DNA from: PALG01 sp964495885
GTDB lineage: Bacteria > Bacteroidota > Bacteroidia > Flavobacteriales > Flavobacteriaceae
Reading direction: 5' to 3'
Assembly (NCBI GenBank): GCA_964495885.1
Contig: CAZBWO010000002.1
Coordinates: forward strand, 180,401-244,400
Length of the DNA stretch: 64,000 nucleotides
The notes below the pieces were generated by a model. That model saw only the letters and a list, made by a program, of their open reading frames with translations. It was not told the origin of the DNA and did no database searches. This document shows, piece by piece, positions 8,114 to 17,158 of the stretch. Both the position numbers and the translations under genes were made by a program. Each line of letters starts with the position of its first letter. Positions within the stretch are counted from its first letter, which is position 1.

Positions 8114-9490
8114 TTATAAATGAATTACTTCACCATAGGCATCTGCCACTGCCTCCATAACTGCCTCACTCATGGTAGGGTGAGGGTGAATAGCCTTTAA
8201 TACTTCATGTCCTGTAGTTTCCAATTTTCTGGCAACCACCGCTTCAGCAATCATATCGGTTACGCCGGCTCCAATCATGTGGCAGCCCAACCATTCTCCG
8301 TATTTTGCATCAAAAATTACTTTCACAAAACCATCAGATGCGCCTGATGCTTTTGCTTTTCCACTAGCACTAAAGGGGAATTTTCCAACTTTAATGTCAA
8401 ATCCTTTTTCCTTGGCTTGTTTTTCGGTGAGGCCAACACTGGCAATTTCGGGGGAAGTATAGGTGCATCCTGGAATGTTTCCATAGTCAATAGGTTCAAC
8501 ATGCATTCCAGCTATTTTTTCTACACAGGTAATTCCTTCTGCAGATGCAACGTGTGCAAGTGCTGGACCAGGTACAACATCTCCAATAGCGTAGTATCCG
8601 GGAATATTGGTTTGGTACCAGTCATTCACCATGATTTTACCCTTGTCTGTGACAATTCCTACGTCTTCTAATCCAATGTTTTCCAGATTAGCAGCAATTC
8701 CTACTGCGGAAAGAACTACATCTGCTTCTAGTATTTCTTCTCCTTTTTTAGTCTTTACGGTCGCTTTTACTTGTTTTCCTGAAGTATCTACACTTTCTAC
8801 GGAAGCGTTGGTCATAACATTAACACCGCTCTTCTTGAAAATTCTTTCGAATTGCTTTGAGACTTCTTCATCCTCTAAGGGAACTAAATTTGGTAAATAT
8901 TCAACGATAGTCACTTCAGTACCCATGCTGTTATAGAAATTGGAAAATTCAACGCCAATGGCCCCACTTCCAACTACAATCATTTTCTTAGGTTGCTTTT
9001 CCAAAGTCATGGCTTCCCGGTACCCAATGACTTTTTTACCATCTTGCTTTAAATTTGGAAGTTCACGGGATCTTGCTCCTGTTGCAATGATGATATGATC
9101 TGCGCTGTACTCTGTGCCATCAACCTCTACTTTTTTACCAGGTTTGATTTTTCCGAAGCCTTCTATCACATCAATTTTATTTTTCTTCATCAAAAACTGA
9201 ACACCCTTGCTCATTCCTTCAGCGACTCCACGGCTTCTGTCAATTACCTTTCCGAAGTCCTTGTCAAAATCCTTGATGGTCAACCCGTAGTCTTCGGCAT
9301 GTTTTAAATAATCAAAAACCTGTGCACTTTTTAAAAGGGCCTTGGTGGGAATACAACCCCAATTAAGGCAAACCCCTCCAAGATTTTCTTTTTCAACAAT
9401 GGCAGTTTTAAATCCCAATTGTGATGCGCGAATTGCCGTTACATAGCCACCTGGGCCACTTCCTAAAACAATGATATCGTATTTACTCAT
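8114..9490 (-). CDS. lpdA: Dihydrolipoyl dehydrogenase (E3)
   Basis: FAD-dependent E3 subunit of 2-oxo-acid dehydrogenase and glycine-cleavage complexes, regenerating lipoate disulfide with NAD+. It has 458 residues. The FAD motif GSGPGGY lies at about 10-16, the redox pair C41/C46 in GGVCLNWGCIPTK, the NAD motif GSGAIGVEF near 175, and the C-terminal HPHPTMSE near 437 supplies the base histidine. No E1/E2 genes are adjacent; gcvT, which uses the same E3 protein, is far away at 47-48 kb. Confidence 0.96.
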   Translation of the reverse strand: MSKYDIIVLGSGPGGYVTAIRASQLGFKTAIVEKENLGGVCLNWGCIPTKALLKSAQVFDYLKHAEDYGLTIKDFDKDFGKVIDRSRGVAEGMSKGVQFLMKKNKIDVIEGFGKIKPGKKVEVDGTEYSADHIIIATGARSRELPNLKQDGKKVIGYREAMTLEKQPKKMIVVGSGAIGVEFSNFYNSMGTEVTIVEYLPNLVPLEDEEVSKQFERIFKKSGVNVMTNASVESVDTSGKQVKATVKTKKGEEILEADVVLSAVGIAANLENIGLEDVGIVTDKGKIMVNDWYQTNIPGYYAIGDVVPGPALAHVASAEGITCVEKIAGMHVEPIDYGNIPGCTYTSPEIASVGLTEKQAKEKGFDIKVGKFPFSASGKAKASGASDGFVKVIFDAKYGEWLGCHMIGAGVTDMIAEAVVARKLETTGHEVLKAIHPHPTMSEAVMEAVADAYGEVIHL

Positions 9491-9606
9491 TTGATAAATT
9501 TAATAGCGTGTAAGAGCTAGCGAATTTACAAAATGTCTACGGAAGAATGAAGAAAAGTATTCTTTTTAAGGTTTTCCGATTTTTTGAAAAAGTAAAAGGT
9601 TGGATT

Positions 9607-10005
9607 TTACCCTTTTTTTGTAAAGTCAACGGAAAGTGAATTTACACAATAGCGTTGGCCTGTTTCCGTAGGGCCATCATTAAATACATGGCCTAAATGG
9701 CTGCCGCACTTAGCACAAAGTATTTCGGTGCGTATCATCCCATGACTAGTATCCTTTACATATTCAATAGCACCTTCCTTTGCCTTATCGAAAGAGGGCC
9801 ATCCGCATCCACTTTCAAATTTATGATTGCTCTCAAATAATGGGGTTTTGCAAGCTCCACAGGTATAGCTTCCATTTTCAAAATGAAGGTTGTAGGCGCC
9901 AGAGTGTGGCCTTTCGGTTCCTTTCTTACGAAGAATGTAATAGCGGTCTTCTCCCAAAAGTTCTTTCCACTCGGCTTCTGTTTTTTGGATGGGGTATTTA
10001 CTCAT
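9607..10005 (-). CDS. msrB: Cytoplasmic peptide-methionine (R)-S-oxide reductase MsrB
   Basis: Reduces the R-epimer of methionine sulfoxide in proteins. It has 132 residues without a signal peptide. Two CxxC zinc pairs are present (CGACKTPLF and CAKCGSHLGHVFNDGP), as is the catalytic cysteine C120 in RYCVNS. It is the last gene of a three-gene minus-strand unit and overlaps its lipoprotein paralogue by 8 bases. The pair evidently arose by tandem duplication followed by divergence in location. Confidence 0.94.
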   Translation of the reverse strand: MSKYPIQKTEAEWKELLGEDRYYILRKKGTERPHSGAYNLHFENGSYTCGACKTPLFESNHKFESGCGWPSFDKAKEGAIEYVKDTSHGMIRTEILCAKCGSHLGHVFNDGPTETGQRYCVNSLSVDFTKKG

Positions 10006-10474
10006 TTTCAGGAATAAACTTTAAGGCTACACCATTGATACAATGACGCTTTCCAGTTGTTTTTGCGGGACCGTCGTTAAATACATGTCCTAAATGCCCT
10101 CCACATTGTGCACAATGTTCTTCCGTACGGGCATAGCCTAATTTATAATCTGTAGAAAAAGCAACGTTTCCTTTGATTTCCCTATCAAAAGAGGGCCATC
10201 CGGTACCACTGTCAAATTTATGTTCACTTTCAAAAAGTGGGGTTTCGCAAGCTGCACAAACATAAGTACCTTGTGAGTAGTTTTTATTCAGCGGACTTGT
10301 GAATGCACGTTCTGTACCTTCTTCACGTAACACATAAAACTGCATTTCAGTTAGTTCAGCTTTCCATTCAGCTTCCGTTTTGGAAATGGGAAATTCTTTT
10401 TCTTCTTTATCCTGTGCTTTTGAATTACAACTAAATAGTATAATTCCCAGTAATACAAGAATTAGTTTTTTCAT
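9998..10474 (-). CDS. msrB: Lipoprotein MsrB (envelope methionine sulfoxide reductase)
   Basis: A 158-residue second MsrB with a lipoprotein signal: a hydrophobic segment ending in the lipobox FSC (C16). The mature domain should therefore be tethered in the envelope. Both zinc CxxC pairs are intact (CAACETPLF, CAQCGGHLGHVFNDGP). The catalytic cysteine is C145 in KRHCINGVAL; note RHC-ING in place of the usual RYC-INS. Its reductant in the periplasm is unknown. It overlaps cytoplasmic msrB by 8 bases and follows the collagen-like lipoprotein gene by 6 bases. Confidence 0.92.
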   Translation of the reverse strand: MKKLILVLLGIILFSCNSKAQDKEEKEFPISKTEAEWKAELTEMQFYVLREEGTERAFTSPLNKNYSQGTYVCAACETPLFESEHKFDSGTGWPSFDREIKGNVAFSTDYKLGYARTEEHCAQCGGHLGHVFNDGPAKTTGKRHCINGVALKFIPENE

Positions 10475-10480
10475 GATTTT

Positions 10481-10975
10481 TTAGTTTCCGAAGAATTCAA
10501 CATTAATGGAACTTTCCAATTGTTCCATTGTGAGGTTTGCATTTGCAAACTCTGCAGGAACAACGGCAATTCGGAAAGATTGGTCGTTGGTCCATTGTGA
10601 ACCTAACGAAGAAAGGTCAAAATTTCCATCCATTAATAATTCTACGTCAAAAAAAGTGTGATTGAAGGTATACAAAAGTGTTCCTTGGTCTGGAAAATAG
10701 GTTTGGGGTAGGGGGGTCCATATATCGGCACCATCAAATTGTCCTTCCCAGCGATATACTAAAATCACATCACTTTCAAATACTTCAATGTTGGTTGGAA
10801 TTGTTACAATTTGTTGAAAATCATTGGAAGCAGTAAGATCTACAGTTACTTCAAAAACTTGTCCCAAGATATTAATACCAGGTTCTCCCTGTGGACCCGG
10901 AGGCCCTTCAGGACCTTCACATGCAGTAAATACAAATAGTAAAAGTAGGATGGGTAATAGGAGTTGCTTTGTCAT
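10481..10975 (-). CDS. Lipoprotein with short collagen-like segment
   Basis: A 164-residue protein with a lipobox ending at C19 (FTAC). Immediately after the cysteine comes a short Gly-X-Y stretch, GPEGPPGPQGEPG (residues 21-33, four triplets plus a final Gly). The rest is a beta-rich domain of unknown fold. Such lipoproteins are common in Flavobacteriaceae and have no assigned role. It is the first gene of the operon that continues with the two MsrB genes; whether it is a substrate of, or partner to, the reductases is unknown. Confidence 0.75.
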   Translation of the reverse strand: MTKQLLLPILLLLFVFTACEGPEGPPGPQGEPGINILGQVFEVTVDLTASNDFQQIVTIPTNIEVFESDVILVYRWEGQFDGADIWTPLPQTYFPDQGTLLYTFNHTFFDVELLMDGNFDLSSLGSQWTNDQSFRIAVVPAEFANANLTMEQLESSINVEFFGN

Positions 10976-11101
10976 AATAGTGGGTTTTTTTAAATCAAAT
11001 CAAATTCCGTTCCAAAAAATCAGAAATGAAATTGGGCATGATATGTGTTTAAATATCTTTATATTTATCAACAGTAATTAGCGATGAAAATTTCAACAAA
11101 T

Positions 11102-11917
11102 ATGAAAAAAATAATCCCTCTTTTTGCAGTCGTACTATTTCTATCTTGTAGTACAAATCCTTTTACGGGGAAAAAAACATTGGCTTTAGTGCCAAATTCA
11201 CAGTTGTTCCCTATGGCTTTCCAGCAATACAATCAATTCCTATCGGAAAACAAAGTGGTGACGGGAACTCCTCAAGCACAAATGGTTACAAGGGTTGGAC
11301 AAAAAATTGCAGTTGCCGCAGAGCGGTATTTGAATGCTAATGGATATGCTGGATATCTTCAGAATTATCAATGGGAATATAATTTGGTTGATGACCCTAC
11401 CGTAAATGCGTGGTGTATGCCAGGAGGGAAAATTGTTTTCTATACAGGAATTATGCCTATTGCAGATGGAGAAGCAGGTGTAGCTGCGATTATGGGGCAT
11501 GAGGTAGCACATGCATTAGCAAATCACGGACAACAACGTATGAGTGCTGGACAACTTCAGGCGCTTGGTGCTGTTGCTGGTAATATTGCCTTAAGCAAGG
11601 ATCCAAAAAATCAAGAGATTTTTAATCAGGCATACGGAATTGGAAGTACGGTGGGAATTATGTTGCCCTTTAGCAGAAGTCATGAAAGTGAAGCAGACCA
11701 GATAGGATTATACTTAATGGCAATTGCAGGTTATGAGCCTCTTGAAGCCGCTAAACTTTGGGAACGAATGAAAGCAAATGCTGGAGGACAAGCCCCGCCA
11801 GAGTTTTTAAGCACGCACCCTTCCAGTGATACCCGTATTAATAATATTAAACAATGGGCTCCACAAGCTAAGCAAGAGGCTAGAAAATTTGGTGTAAATA
11901 CCTTCAAGACTAACTAA
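11102..11917 (+). CDS. M48-family metalloprotease lipoprotein
   Basis: Zinc endopeptidase related to LoiP/YggG and OMA1, expected on the inner face of the outer membrane and active in envelope quality control. I chose the ATG at 11102 because it gives a standard lipoprotein signal (MKK, hydrophobic core, LSC with C16); an in-frame ATG at 11084 would add six residues. The zinc site is HEVAH (residues 133-137), with the third ligand in SHESEADQIG. The region from about 30 to 240 is one M48 domain. A short hairpin terminator follows. Confidence 0.9.
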   Translation: MKKIIPLFAVVLFLSCSTNPFTGKKTLALVPNSQLFPMAFQQYNQFLSENKVVTGTPQAQMVTRVGQKIAVAAERYLNANGYAGYLQNYQWEYNLVDDPTVNAWCMPGGKIVFYTGIMPIADGEAGVAAIMGHEVAHALANHGQQRMSAGQLQALGAVAGNIALSKDPKNQEIFNQAYGIGSTVGIMLPFSRSHESEADQIGLYLMAIAGYEPLEAAKLWERMKANAGGQAPPEFLSTHPSSDTRINNIKQWAPQAKQEARKFGVNTFKTN

Positions 11918-11925
11918 ATAATATA

Positions 11926-11952
11926 AAGGCTACTTTGAGGTAGCTTTTTTTA
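11926..11952 (+). terminator. Intrinsic terminator after the M48 protease gene
   Basis: AAG-G-CTAC pairs with GTAGCTT with one bulged base, followed by a T-run. The MFS gene starts only four bases after it. Confidence 0.75.
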
Positions 11953-11955
11953 CTT

Positions 11956-13266
11956 ATGAAAGTACTTCCAAAGGGTAGTAAAAAATTACTTACAGCTTGG
12001 GCTTTTTATGATTGGGCCAATTCTGTTTATAGTCTGGTAATTGCTTCAGCGGTTTTCCCAATTTTTTACGCTGCATTGTTTAATTCAGCAGAAGTTGAAA
12101 CGGTTACCATTTTTGGTGGTGAAATTAGAAGTACTCCACTCATTAGTTATACGACTGCAGCAGCGTTCTTGTTGGTTTCTTTTATAGCTCCCTTTCTTTC
12201 AGGGATTGCCGACTATTTAGGTAACAAGAAACGGTTCATGCAATTTTTCTGCTACTTAGGTGCATTGTCTTGTATTGGACTTTATTTTTTCAGTTTAGAG
12301 CGAATTTATTTGAGTCTGTTATTTTATTTCTTCGGATTGGTTGGTTTTTGGGGCAGTGTCGTTTTCTACAATTCCTATTTGCCAGACATTGCTTTTCCTG
12401 AACAGCAGGATCGTGTTAGTGCGAAAGGATATTCCTTGGGATATTTTGGAAGTGTATTGTTGCTCATTTTTAATTTAGCAATGGTCATGAAACCAGATCT
12501 TTTCGGACTTAAAGAAGGTGGGGCGGGAAGTATGCAAGCCATGCGTATTTCTTTTGTGACAGTAGGATTGTGGTGGATTGTTTTCAGTCAGTATACTTTT
12601 TATTATTTACCCAAAGGCCGTGGAAACGGAACCAAGATTCATCGTCATGTGCTTTTTAATGGGTTTAAGGAACTTCGTAACGTTTACCGCTCCCTATCCC
12701 ACAACCAAAAGCTGAAAAGGTATTTATCTGCCTTTTTTATTTACAGTATGGCGGTGCAAACCATTATGTTGGTTGCTACATACTTCGGAGAGAAGGAGAT
12801 TGCGTGGGGAACTGATGATGAAAAAACCATGGGCCTCATTATAAGTATTCTCATCATTCAATTGGTGGCCATTTTAGGTGCGTTCCTTACGTCTAGAGCT
12901 TCCGAAAAGTTTGGAAACATTCCTGTTTTAATTGTAGTAAATTTTATATGGATTGGAATTTGCCTGTATGCCTATTTTATGGAAACCTCTTTACAGTTTT
13001 ATATGGCCGCTGGAGTGGTGGGTTTGGTGATGGGAGGTATCCAGGCATTGTCACGTTCTACTTATTCTAAATTCCTACCCGAAACAACAGATACCACTTC
13101 CTATTTTAGTTTCTATGATGTTTCTGAAAAAATTGGAATTGTCATCGGGATGCTCATATACGGATTTATAGATCAAATTACAGGTAGTATGCGTAATTCT
13201 GTTTTGTTTTTAATTGTCTTCTTTGGCGTTGGGGTTATTTTGCTATTTCGCGTTCCGAAGCAATAG
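11956..13266 (+). CDS. MFS transporter, UMF1 type
   Basis: A 436-residue inner-membrane protein with about 12 hydrophobic helices. The N-terminal WAFYDWANSVYSLVI is the hallmark of the UMF1/ATG22-like branch of the major facilitator superfamily, and the central GGIQALSRSTYSKFLPE is the second conserved block. Bacterial substrates of this branch are not defined. The gene stands alone between a terminator and the next lipoprotein gene. Confidence 0.88.
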   Translation: MKVLPKGSKKLLTAWAFYDWANSVYSLVIASAVFPIFYAALFNSAEVETVTIFGGEIRSTPLISYTTAAAFLLVSFIAPFLSGIADYLGNKKRFMQFFCYLGALSCIGLYFFSLERIYLSLLFYFFGLVGFWGSVVFYNSYLPDIAFPEQQDRVSAKGYSLGYFGSVLLLIFNLAMVMKPDLFGLKEGGAGSMQAMRISFVTVGLWWIVFSQYTFYYLPKGRGNGTKIHRHVLFNGFKELRNVYRSLSHNQKLKRYLSAFFIYSMAVQTIMLVATYFGEKEIAWGTDDEKTMGLIISILIIQLVAILGAFLTSRASEKFGNIPVLIVVNFIWIGICLYAYFMETSLQFYMAAGVVGLVMGGIQALSRSTYSKFLPETTDTTSYFSFYDVSEKIGIVIGMLIYGFIDQITGSMRNSVLFLIVFFGVGVILLFRVPKQ

Positions 13267-13285
13267 AGAATTCCCTTTTTTTACT

Positions 13286-13293
13286 TATGTTTG
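13286..13293 (+). promoter_or_regulatory. -7 element upstream of the three-repeat lipoprotein
   Basis: TATGTTTG matches TAnnTTTG and ends 31 bases before the ATG at 13325. No convincing -33 box is seen. Confidence 0.5.
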
Positions 13294-13324
13294 CGTAATT
13301 CATGCCTAACGAAATTTCTTACTT

Positions 13325-14725
13325 ATGAAAAAATTAATAGCTCTTCGCTGGTTGCTAGTCCCTTTCTTGGCACTTAGTTTTTTTTCCTGTGAAAATGAAC
13401 CTTTAGAAGGTGAGTTTGTTGTACAGGATGAAACAGAGGGAAAATTAGTGGCTAATGTAGATGGGCAAAGATTCGAATCTGTTGCAGCTACGGCAGTATT
13501 CAGTAATAGTGCACTCATAATAAGCGGTTCTAGTGCAGATGGGAGTACCATTACATTAAATTTCTCCCTTGTTGGGGAATGTACCTATGATTTATCCAGC
13601 ACTCAAAGTTTTGCAGCCTATCTTACAGACTTAAATTCACAAAATGTCTATGTATCGCTTGGTAGCTCTGGTGGTTCAGGTTCTGCAATTATTTCTTCCA
13701 TAGATTTAAATTCTCAAAAGATTTCCGGTACTTTTTCTTTTACTGGCGTGCAGGAAAGTGATGATGGAAATGGTGGAGTAATTACAAGTACAGTAGAAAT
13801 AACTGAGGGAGAATTTCAATCTATTTCTTTAGAAGTACCCAATGATGACCTAGAAATTCTATCCTGTGAGGAAATAAATAATGGTGGGGGTGGAGACCCC
13901 ATGATGGAGGATCCGGAAAGTTCATTTTTTGCATTGGTAGACGGAGTAGAATTTGAGGACACTGAATTTACTTCCGAGATTCTTACAGTAGGAGATGGAA
14001 CGGTTGTAAAACTTACTGCAACAAATGACGTAGGGGCTCGATTTGATTTTTATATCCCTTCTAATTTAGGTATTGGAACATTTGCCATGGAATCTATTTT
14101 TGATGGAGAGGTCCTAGTAGGAAGCTATAATCCAGGTACTGGAGGAGAGCCGTTAACATCAAATCCCGGAACCATAACATTCACTGAATTTGGGATGACT
14201 ACCGGTAAGCTTCAAGCTACTTTTTCATTTACAGGAACAGATCCTTTGGGAAGTGACCCCACTGTAGTTCAAATTACTGAAGGTTCATTTAATATAGACT
14301 TTATACCAGATTCTGGTACGGTTGAGAATACATTCATTGCCACAGTAAATGGAGAGGACTATGTGCCTACTTCCATTAGCATGGAGAAAGAACCCATTGG
14401 AGGGGAAACGGTCCTTCATCTTACTACAATAAACGCAGACCTTAACGAAAGTGTTTCACTTTCATTTCCAGTAAATATTGAAGCGGGTACCTACACAATG
14501 GCTCCTTTTGTTGACGATGGTACAGAAAAGGTAGGAATCTACAATCCCGATATTGGAAATTCCATTTTGTTTAAATCAGACGAAACAGGAACCTTAGTCA
14601 TTATAACCCATCAATTCAGTAATGGGGTAGTAGAGGGGTCTTTTAATTTTACAGCTAATGACCCTTTAGGAAATTTTCCAGCGGAATATGTAATAAGTGG
14701 TAGTTTTATGATTACCATAGAATAG
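13325..14725 (+). CDS. Lipoprotein with three tandem beta-rich repeats (DUF6252-like)
   Basis: A 466-residue protein with a lipobox at FFSC (C22). Three homologous modules of about 130 residues begin at roughly 36, 200 and 335. Each opens with a strand of the type A.V.G..F...., has a central ITLNFS/DFYIPSNL-like strand with GTF or GTYTM, and closes with V..G.F..TATDPLG or TGTDPLG followed by ITEGSF. The module resembles DUF6252, which occurs in Bacteroidota surface lipoproteins of unknown role. The first linker is Asp/Gly-rich. It is transcribed alone, with a strong terminator behind it. Confidence 0.72.
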   Translation: MKKLIALRWLLVPFLALSFFSCENEPLEGEFVVQDETEGKLVANVDGQRFESVAATAVFSNSALIISGSSADGSTITLNFSLVGECTYDLSSTQSFAAYLTDLNSQNVYVSLGSSGGSGSAIISSIDLNSQKISGTFSFTGVQESDDGNGGVITSTVEITEGEFQSISLEVPNDDLEILSCEEINNGGGGDPMMEDPESSFFALVDGVEFEDTEFTSEILTVGDGTVVKLTATNDVGARFDFYIPSNLGIGTFAMESIFDGEVLVGSYNPGTGGEPLTSNPGTITFTEFGMTTGKLQATFSFTGTDPLGSDPTVVQITEGSFNIDFIPDSGTVENTFIATVNGEDYVPTSISMEKEPIGGETVLHLTTINADLNESVSLSFPVNIEAGTYTMAPFVDDGTEKVGIYNPDIGNSILFKSDETGTLVIITHQFSNGVVEGSFNFTANDPLGNFPAEYVISGSFMITIE

Positions 14726-14744
14726 TTGGCTTAGTATCAAAAAT

Positions 14745-14776
14745 AAAAAAGCCCTGTTTAAAACAGGGCTTTTTTA
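14745..14776. terminator. Bidirectional terminator
   Basis: An A-run and GCCCTGTTT (14751-14759) pair with AAACAGGGC plus a T-run (14761 onward). It separates the lipoprotein gene from the convergent sigma-operon. Confidence 0.92.
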
Positions 14777-14791
14777 TTTTTTGCTAATTAA

Positions 14792-15517
14792 TTAGTAGGA
14801 AGTAATATCGCCAGAACCTGAAGTTTTGGTGTCACTTCTTTCGGGATTTCCCTTATATACTACATCTCCAGAACCATTCACACGGGCTTTAATACTGCTT
14901 TTTGCAACTACTTTAGCATCTCCAGAACCAGACACAGTTACTTCAGTGTTTTGTGAGGTAAGGTCAAAACCTCTAAAATCACCACTTCCGGTAACTTTTA
15001 CTTCAAGATTTTGAGTACTGCCACCTAGGACCAAATCTCCAGAACCTGTGACTTTTGCTTCCGTGTTTGTAGCATCAATCATTAGATTCACATCTCCAGA
15101 GCCAACCACAGAGACAGCCAAGGAAGTTGCTTGAATGGTATCTTTTGAATCAATATCACCAGACCCAACTAAGCTAACTTCGGACAGGTCTGTAAAAGGT
15201 ACGGTAATGTGAATGCCCTTTTTTGTTTTTAGATACACATTCTTTTTCACTTTCAGTACTAATTCCCCACCTTCGGAGGAAACCTCTATATATTCTTGAA
15301 GGTTCTCATCTGTAGTAATGCTAATGGTTCCTTCGGTTCCTTTTTCAAAATGAACGTCCATAGAACCCACTGCTTTAATTTCATCATAATCTGCTGTAGA
15401 TACAGTTCGGGTAGTAACGTTTCCGTTTCCTACAACTTTATTGCCCCATTGCGCAAAAAGTGCTGGTGCTGCCAATAAACAAAGGGCTAGTGTTAGATTT
15501 TTCAATTTGTTTTTCAT
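14792..15517 (-). CDS. Head GIN domain (DUF2807) beta-helix protein
   Basis: A 241-residue exported protein (signal peptide cleaved near AQWG, residue 22). The mature part is a repetitive parallel beta-structure in which a GSGD turn recurs about every 18-20 residues; at least seven copies are visible from residue ~115 to the end, as in SGSGDAKVVA. This is the putative auto-transporter adhesin, head GIN family (DUF2807). It is the last gene of the sigma-factor operon, 17 bases after the DYG-repeat gene. Probable cell-surface or periplasmic structural role; no enzyme motif is seen. Confidence 0.88.
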   Translation of the reverse strand: MKNKLKNLTLALCLLAAPALFAQWGNKVVGNGNVTTRTVSTADYDEIKAVGSMDVHFEKGTEGTISITTDENLQEYIEVSSEGGELVLKVKKNVYLKTKKGIHITVPFTDLSEVSLVGSGDIDSKDTIQATSLAVSVVGSGDVNLMIDATNTEAKVTGSGDLVLGGSTQNLEVKVTGSGDFRGFDLTSQNTEVTVSGSGDAKVVAKSSIKARVNGSGDVVYKGNPERSDTKTSGSGDITSY

Positions 15518-15534
15518 GTTGGTGTATATATGGT

Positions 15535-16626
15535 TTATAATTTCTGAAGGCTTACTCCGCCATAATCTGAACGGATGTTAATGGTATTTCCAGATCCTTT
15601 TCTTCCGTAGTATCCACTGTAGAACTTATCTGAATGATCTTTAGAGGTTTTCATGACCTCTAAATCTTCTTCACCTTTAAAACTGGCATAGGAAAGATCT
15701 ACTACAAAATCAAAATTGCAACCTGCATCAAAACCTAACTTAATTCCCGCATATTCGGCATTGATAATCACTTCCTTCATGGAAGCTGCTATCCGGTCTA
15801 CTGTCACCGAACCATAATCTGTATTAACGTTCAAGGAGCCAGTTATGGTTTTCACATTTAGAGGAATGTAGTCGCCACGACCTATTAGATTGTTTACCGT
15901 TCCAACATTAATTTTACCATAATCACTATTGTAATTAAGGTTTTTCACATCATCAATTTCAGCATGAGTGTAGTCTGCATTGATTTCAAGACGTTCTGCT
16001 CTTTCAATTGTAAAACCAGAATAGTCTGCATTGATCTTACCACTTTTCATATACCCAATAGAGGAATTTTTGGTGTAATCGAAATTCAGACTATTATTTT
16101 CGGCTAAAAGTTCCCCAAGGTTTAATTGTCCGTAGTCACAACTAATTTTTGCATTTCCTTCAAGACGGTTCAAGTTGATGCTTCCATAGTCATTAGATAG
16201 TTCAACGCTGTTGGTTACGGGCATTTTAATGGTATAATTAATTTCCATTTTTACATTGTTATTATTGCTACCCCACCAGCTCCAAGAAGAGCTTTTACGT
16301 CCTTTGAAAATGGTTCGGGCGCTTACCTTAGAACCGTTTCCGGAAAACTCAACATCAATATCATTCAGTTTGTCTTGAACCTTATCTTCATTATTTCCAT
16401 TGGTCTTTATTAGTACGTCGATGACAATGCGGTTTTCATTCCAGGTGACAATGTCAATATTTCCGTAGCTATTATCTACGCTAAGGCCAGCCCCAGCGTT
16501 TACGGTATATTCCTTATGTAATTTTTTTTCTTTGGTATACTTGCCTTTAAAGCGCGGATTTTCGGCTGCGAACACTACTGCTGGAAGCAATAGCGCTAGG
16601 CATAGGGTGCTAAATAATAGTTTCAT
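15535..16626 (-). CDS. DYG-repeat beta-helix exported protein (DUF4097-like)
   Basis: A 363-residue protein with a signal peptide (cleavage after VFAA near 21). From about residue 45 it consists of coils of about 19-20 residues in which a DYG, DYS or DYT turn recurs (for example SNDYGSINL, SDYGKINVG, NTDYGSVTV, RSDYGGVSL). This is consistent with a right-handed beta-helix of the DUF4097 type. An SSSWSWWGSNNNN insert lies near 110. It overlaps the anti-sigma gene by 17 bases. Its periodic motif is different from, but parallel to, the GSGD repeat of the downstream neighbour. Confidence 0.78.
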   Translation of the reverse strand: MKLLFSTLCLALLLPAVVFAAENPRFKGKYTKEKKLHKEYTVNAGAGLSVDNSYGNIDIVTWNENRIVIDVLIKTNGNNEDKVQDKLNDIDVEFSGNGSKVSARTIFKGRKSSSWSWWGSNNNNVKMEINYTIKMPVTNSVELSNDYGSINLNRLEGNAKISCDYGQLNLGELLAENNSLNFDYTKNSSIGYMKSGKINADYSGFTIERAERLEINADYTHAEIDDVKNLNYNSDYGKINVGTVNNLIGRGDYIPLNVKTITGSLNVNTDYGSVTVDRIAASMKEVIINAEYAGIKLGFDAGCNFDFVVDLSYASFKGEEDLEVMKTSKDHSDKFYSGYYGRKGSGNTINIRSDYGGVSLQKL

Positions 16627-17158
16627 TGGTGTTTGCTTTAAGTGTTTTTATTTCTTCGATTGTGTTATTTACTTGTTCTAAAATGTCGATTCTGCTTTGG
16701 AAATTGGCAATCATGGCCGCAATGACCCGTTTGTCATTCCCGCTTTCGGCTAAATCTATTTTTAATTTTTCGTAATCTGCTTCGAGGACTTTCATGCTTT
16801 CCATTGCATCATCTACCAGTTTTTGGATGTCTTCCCCTTCAAAGCTTTTGAGGGTTTCCAATTCTTCATGGATAACTGCAGTAAAGAAGGATTGAGTTTC
16901 CTTTAATTCTGGCGAGACACTGGCTAAGTCTGAAGTAGACGTTTCGGTTTGGAAGGTGTTCCATCCCAAGGTGACCAAAAGAGCCACAGATGCAGCGATA
17001 GCCAAGGGTTTCCACCAGGAACCTCCTTTCGTTTTCTTGTTAGAAGTAGCTTCCAGTTTTTCCAAGAAACGATTTTGGTGCCCTTGAGGAGTTTCTTCAA
17101 TGTTGAAGGAGCCCTCAAGCCGTTTAAAAAGGGTTTCTATTGCGTCGTTTTGTTTCAT
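16610..17158 (-). CDS. Probable membrane-anchored anti-sigma factor
   Basis: A 182-residue protein; the ATG at 17158 overlaps the sigma-factor stop as ATGA, so I prefer it to the longer frame. An acidic/amphipathic N-terminal part (residues 1-40, MKQNDAIETLFKRLEG) faces the cytoplasm. One transmembrane helix lies around 50-68 (WWKPLAIAASVALLVTLGW), and the C-terminal part is an extracytoplasmic helical coiled coil. Position, topology and coupling to an ECF sigma gene indicate an anti-sigma factor. There is no classical zinc-binding ZAS motif (HxxxCxxC), so it belongs to another class. Confidence 0.72.
   Translation of the reverse strand: MKQNDAIETLFKRLEGSFNIEETPQGHQNRFLEKLEATSNKKTKGGSWWKPLAIAASVALLVTLGWNTFQTETSTSDLASVSPELKETQSFFTAVIHEELETLKSFEGEDIQKLVDDAMESMKVLEADYEKLKIDLAESGNDKRVIAAMIANFQSRIDILEQVNNTIEEIKTLKANTNETII

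Noticed and set aside
9547..9639. A 30-codon basic, hydrophobic ORF (MKKSILFKVF...) between lpdA and msrB
   Set aside because: It overlaps the 3' end of msrB in antisense, and has no promoter or clear ribosome-binding site. Short AT-rich ORFs of this kind are common by chance.
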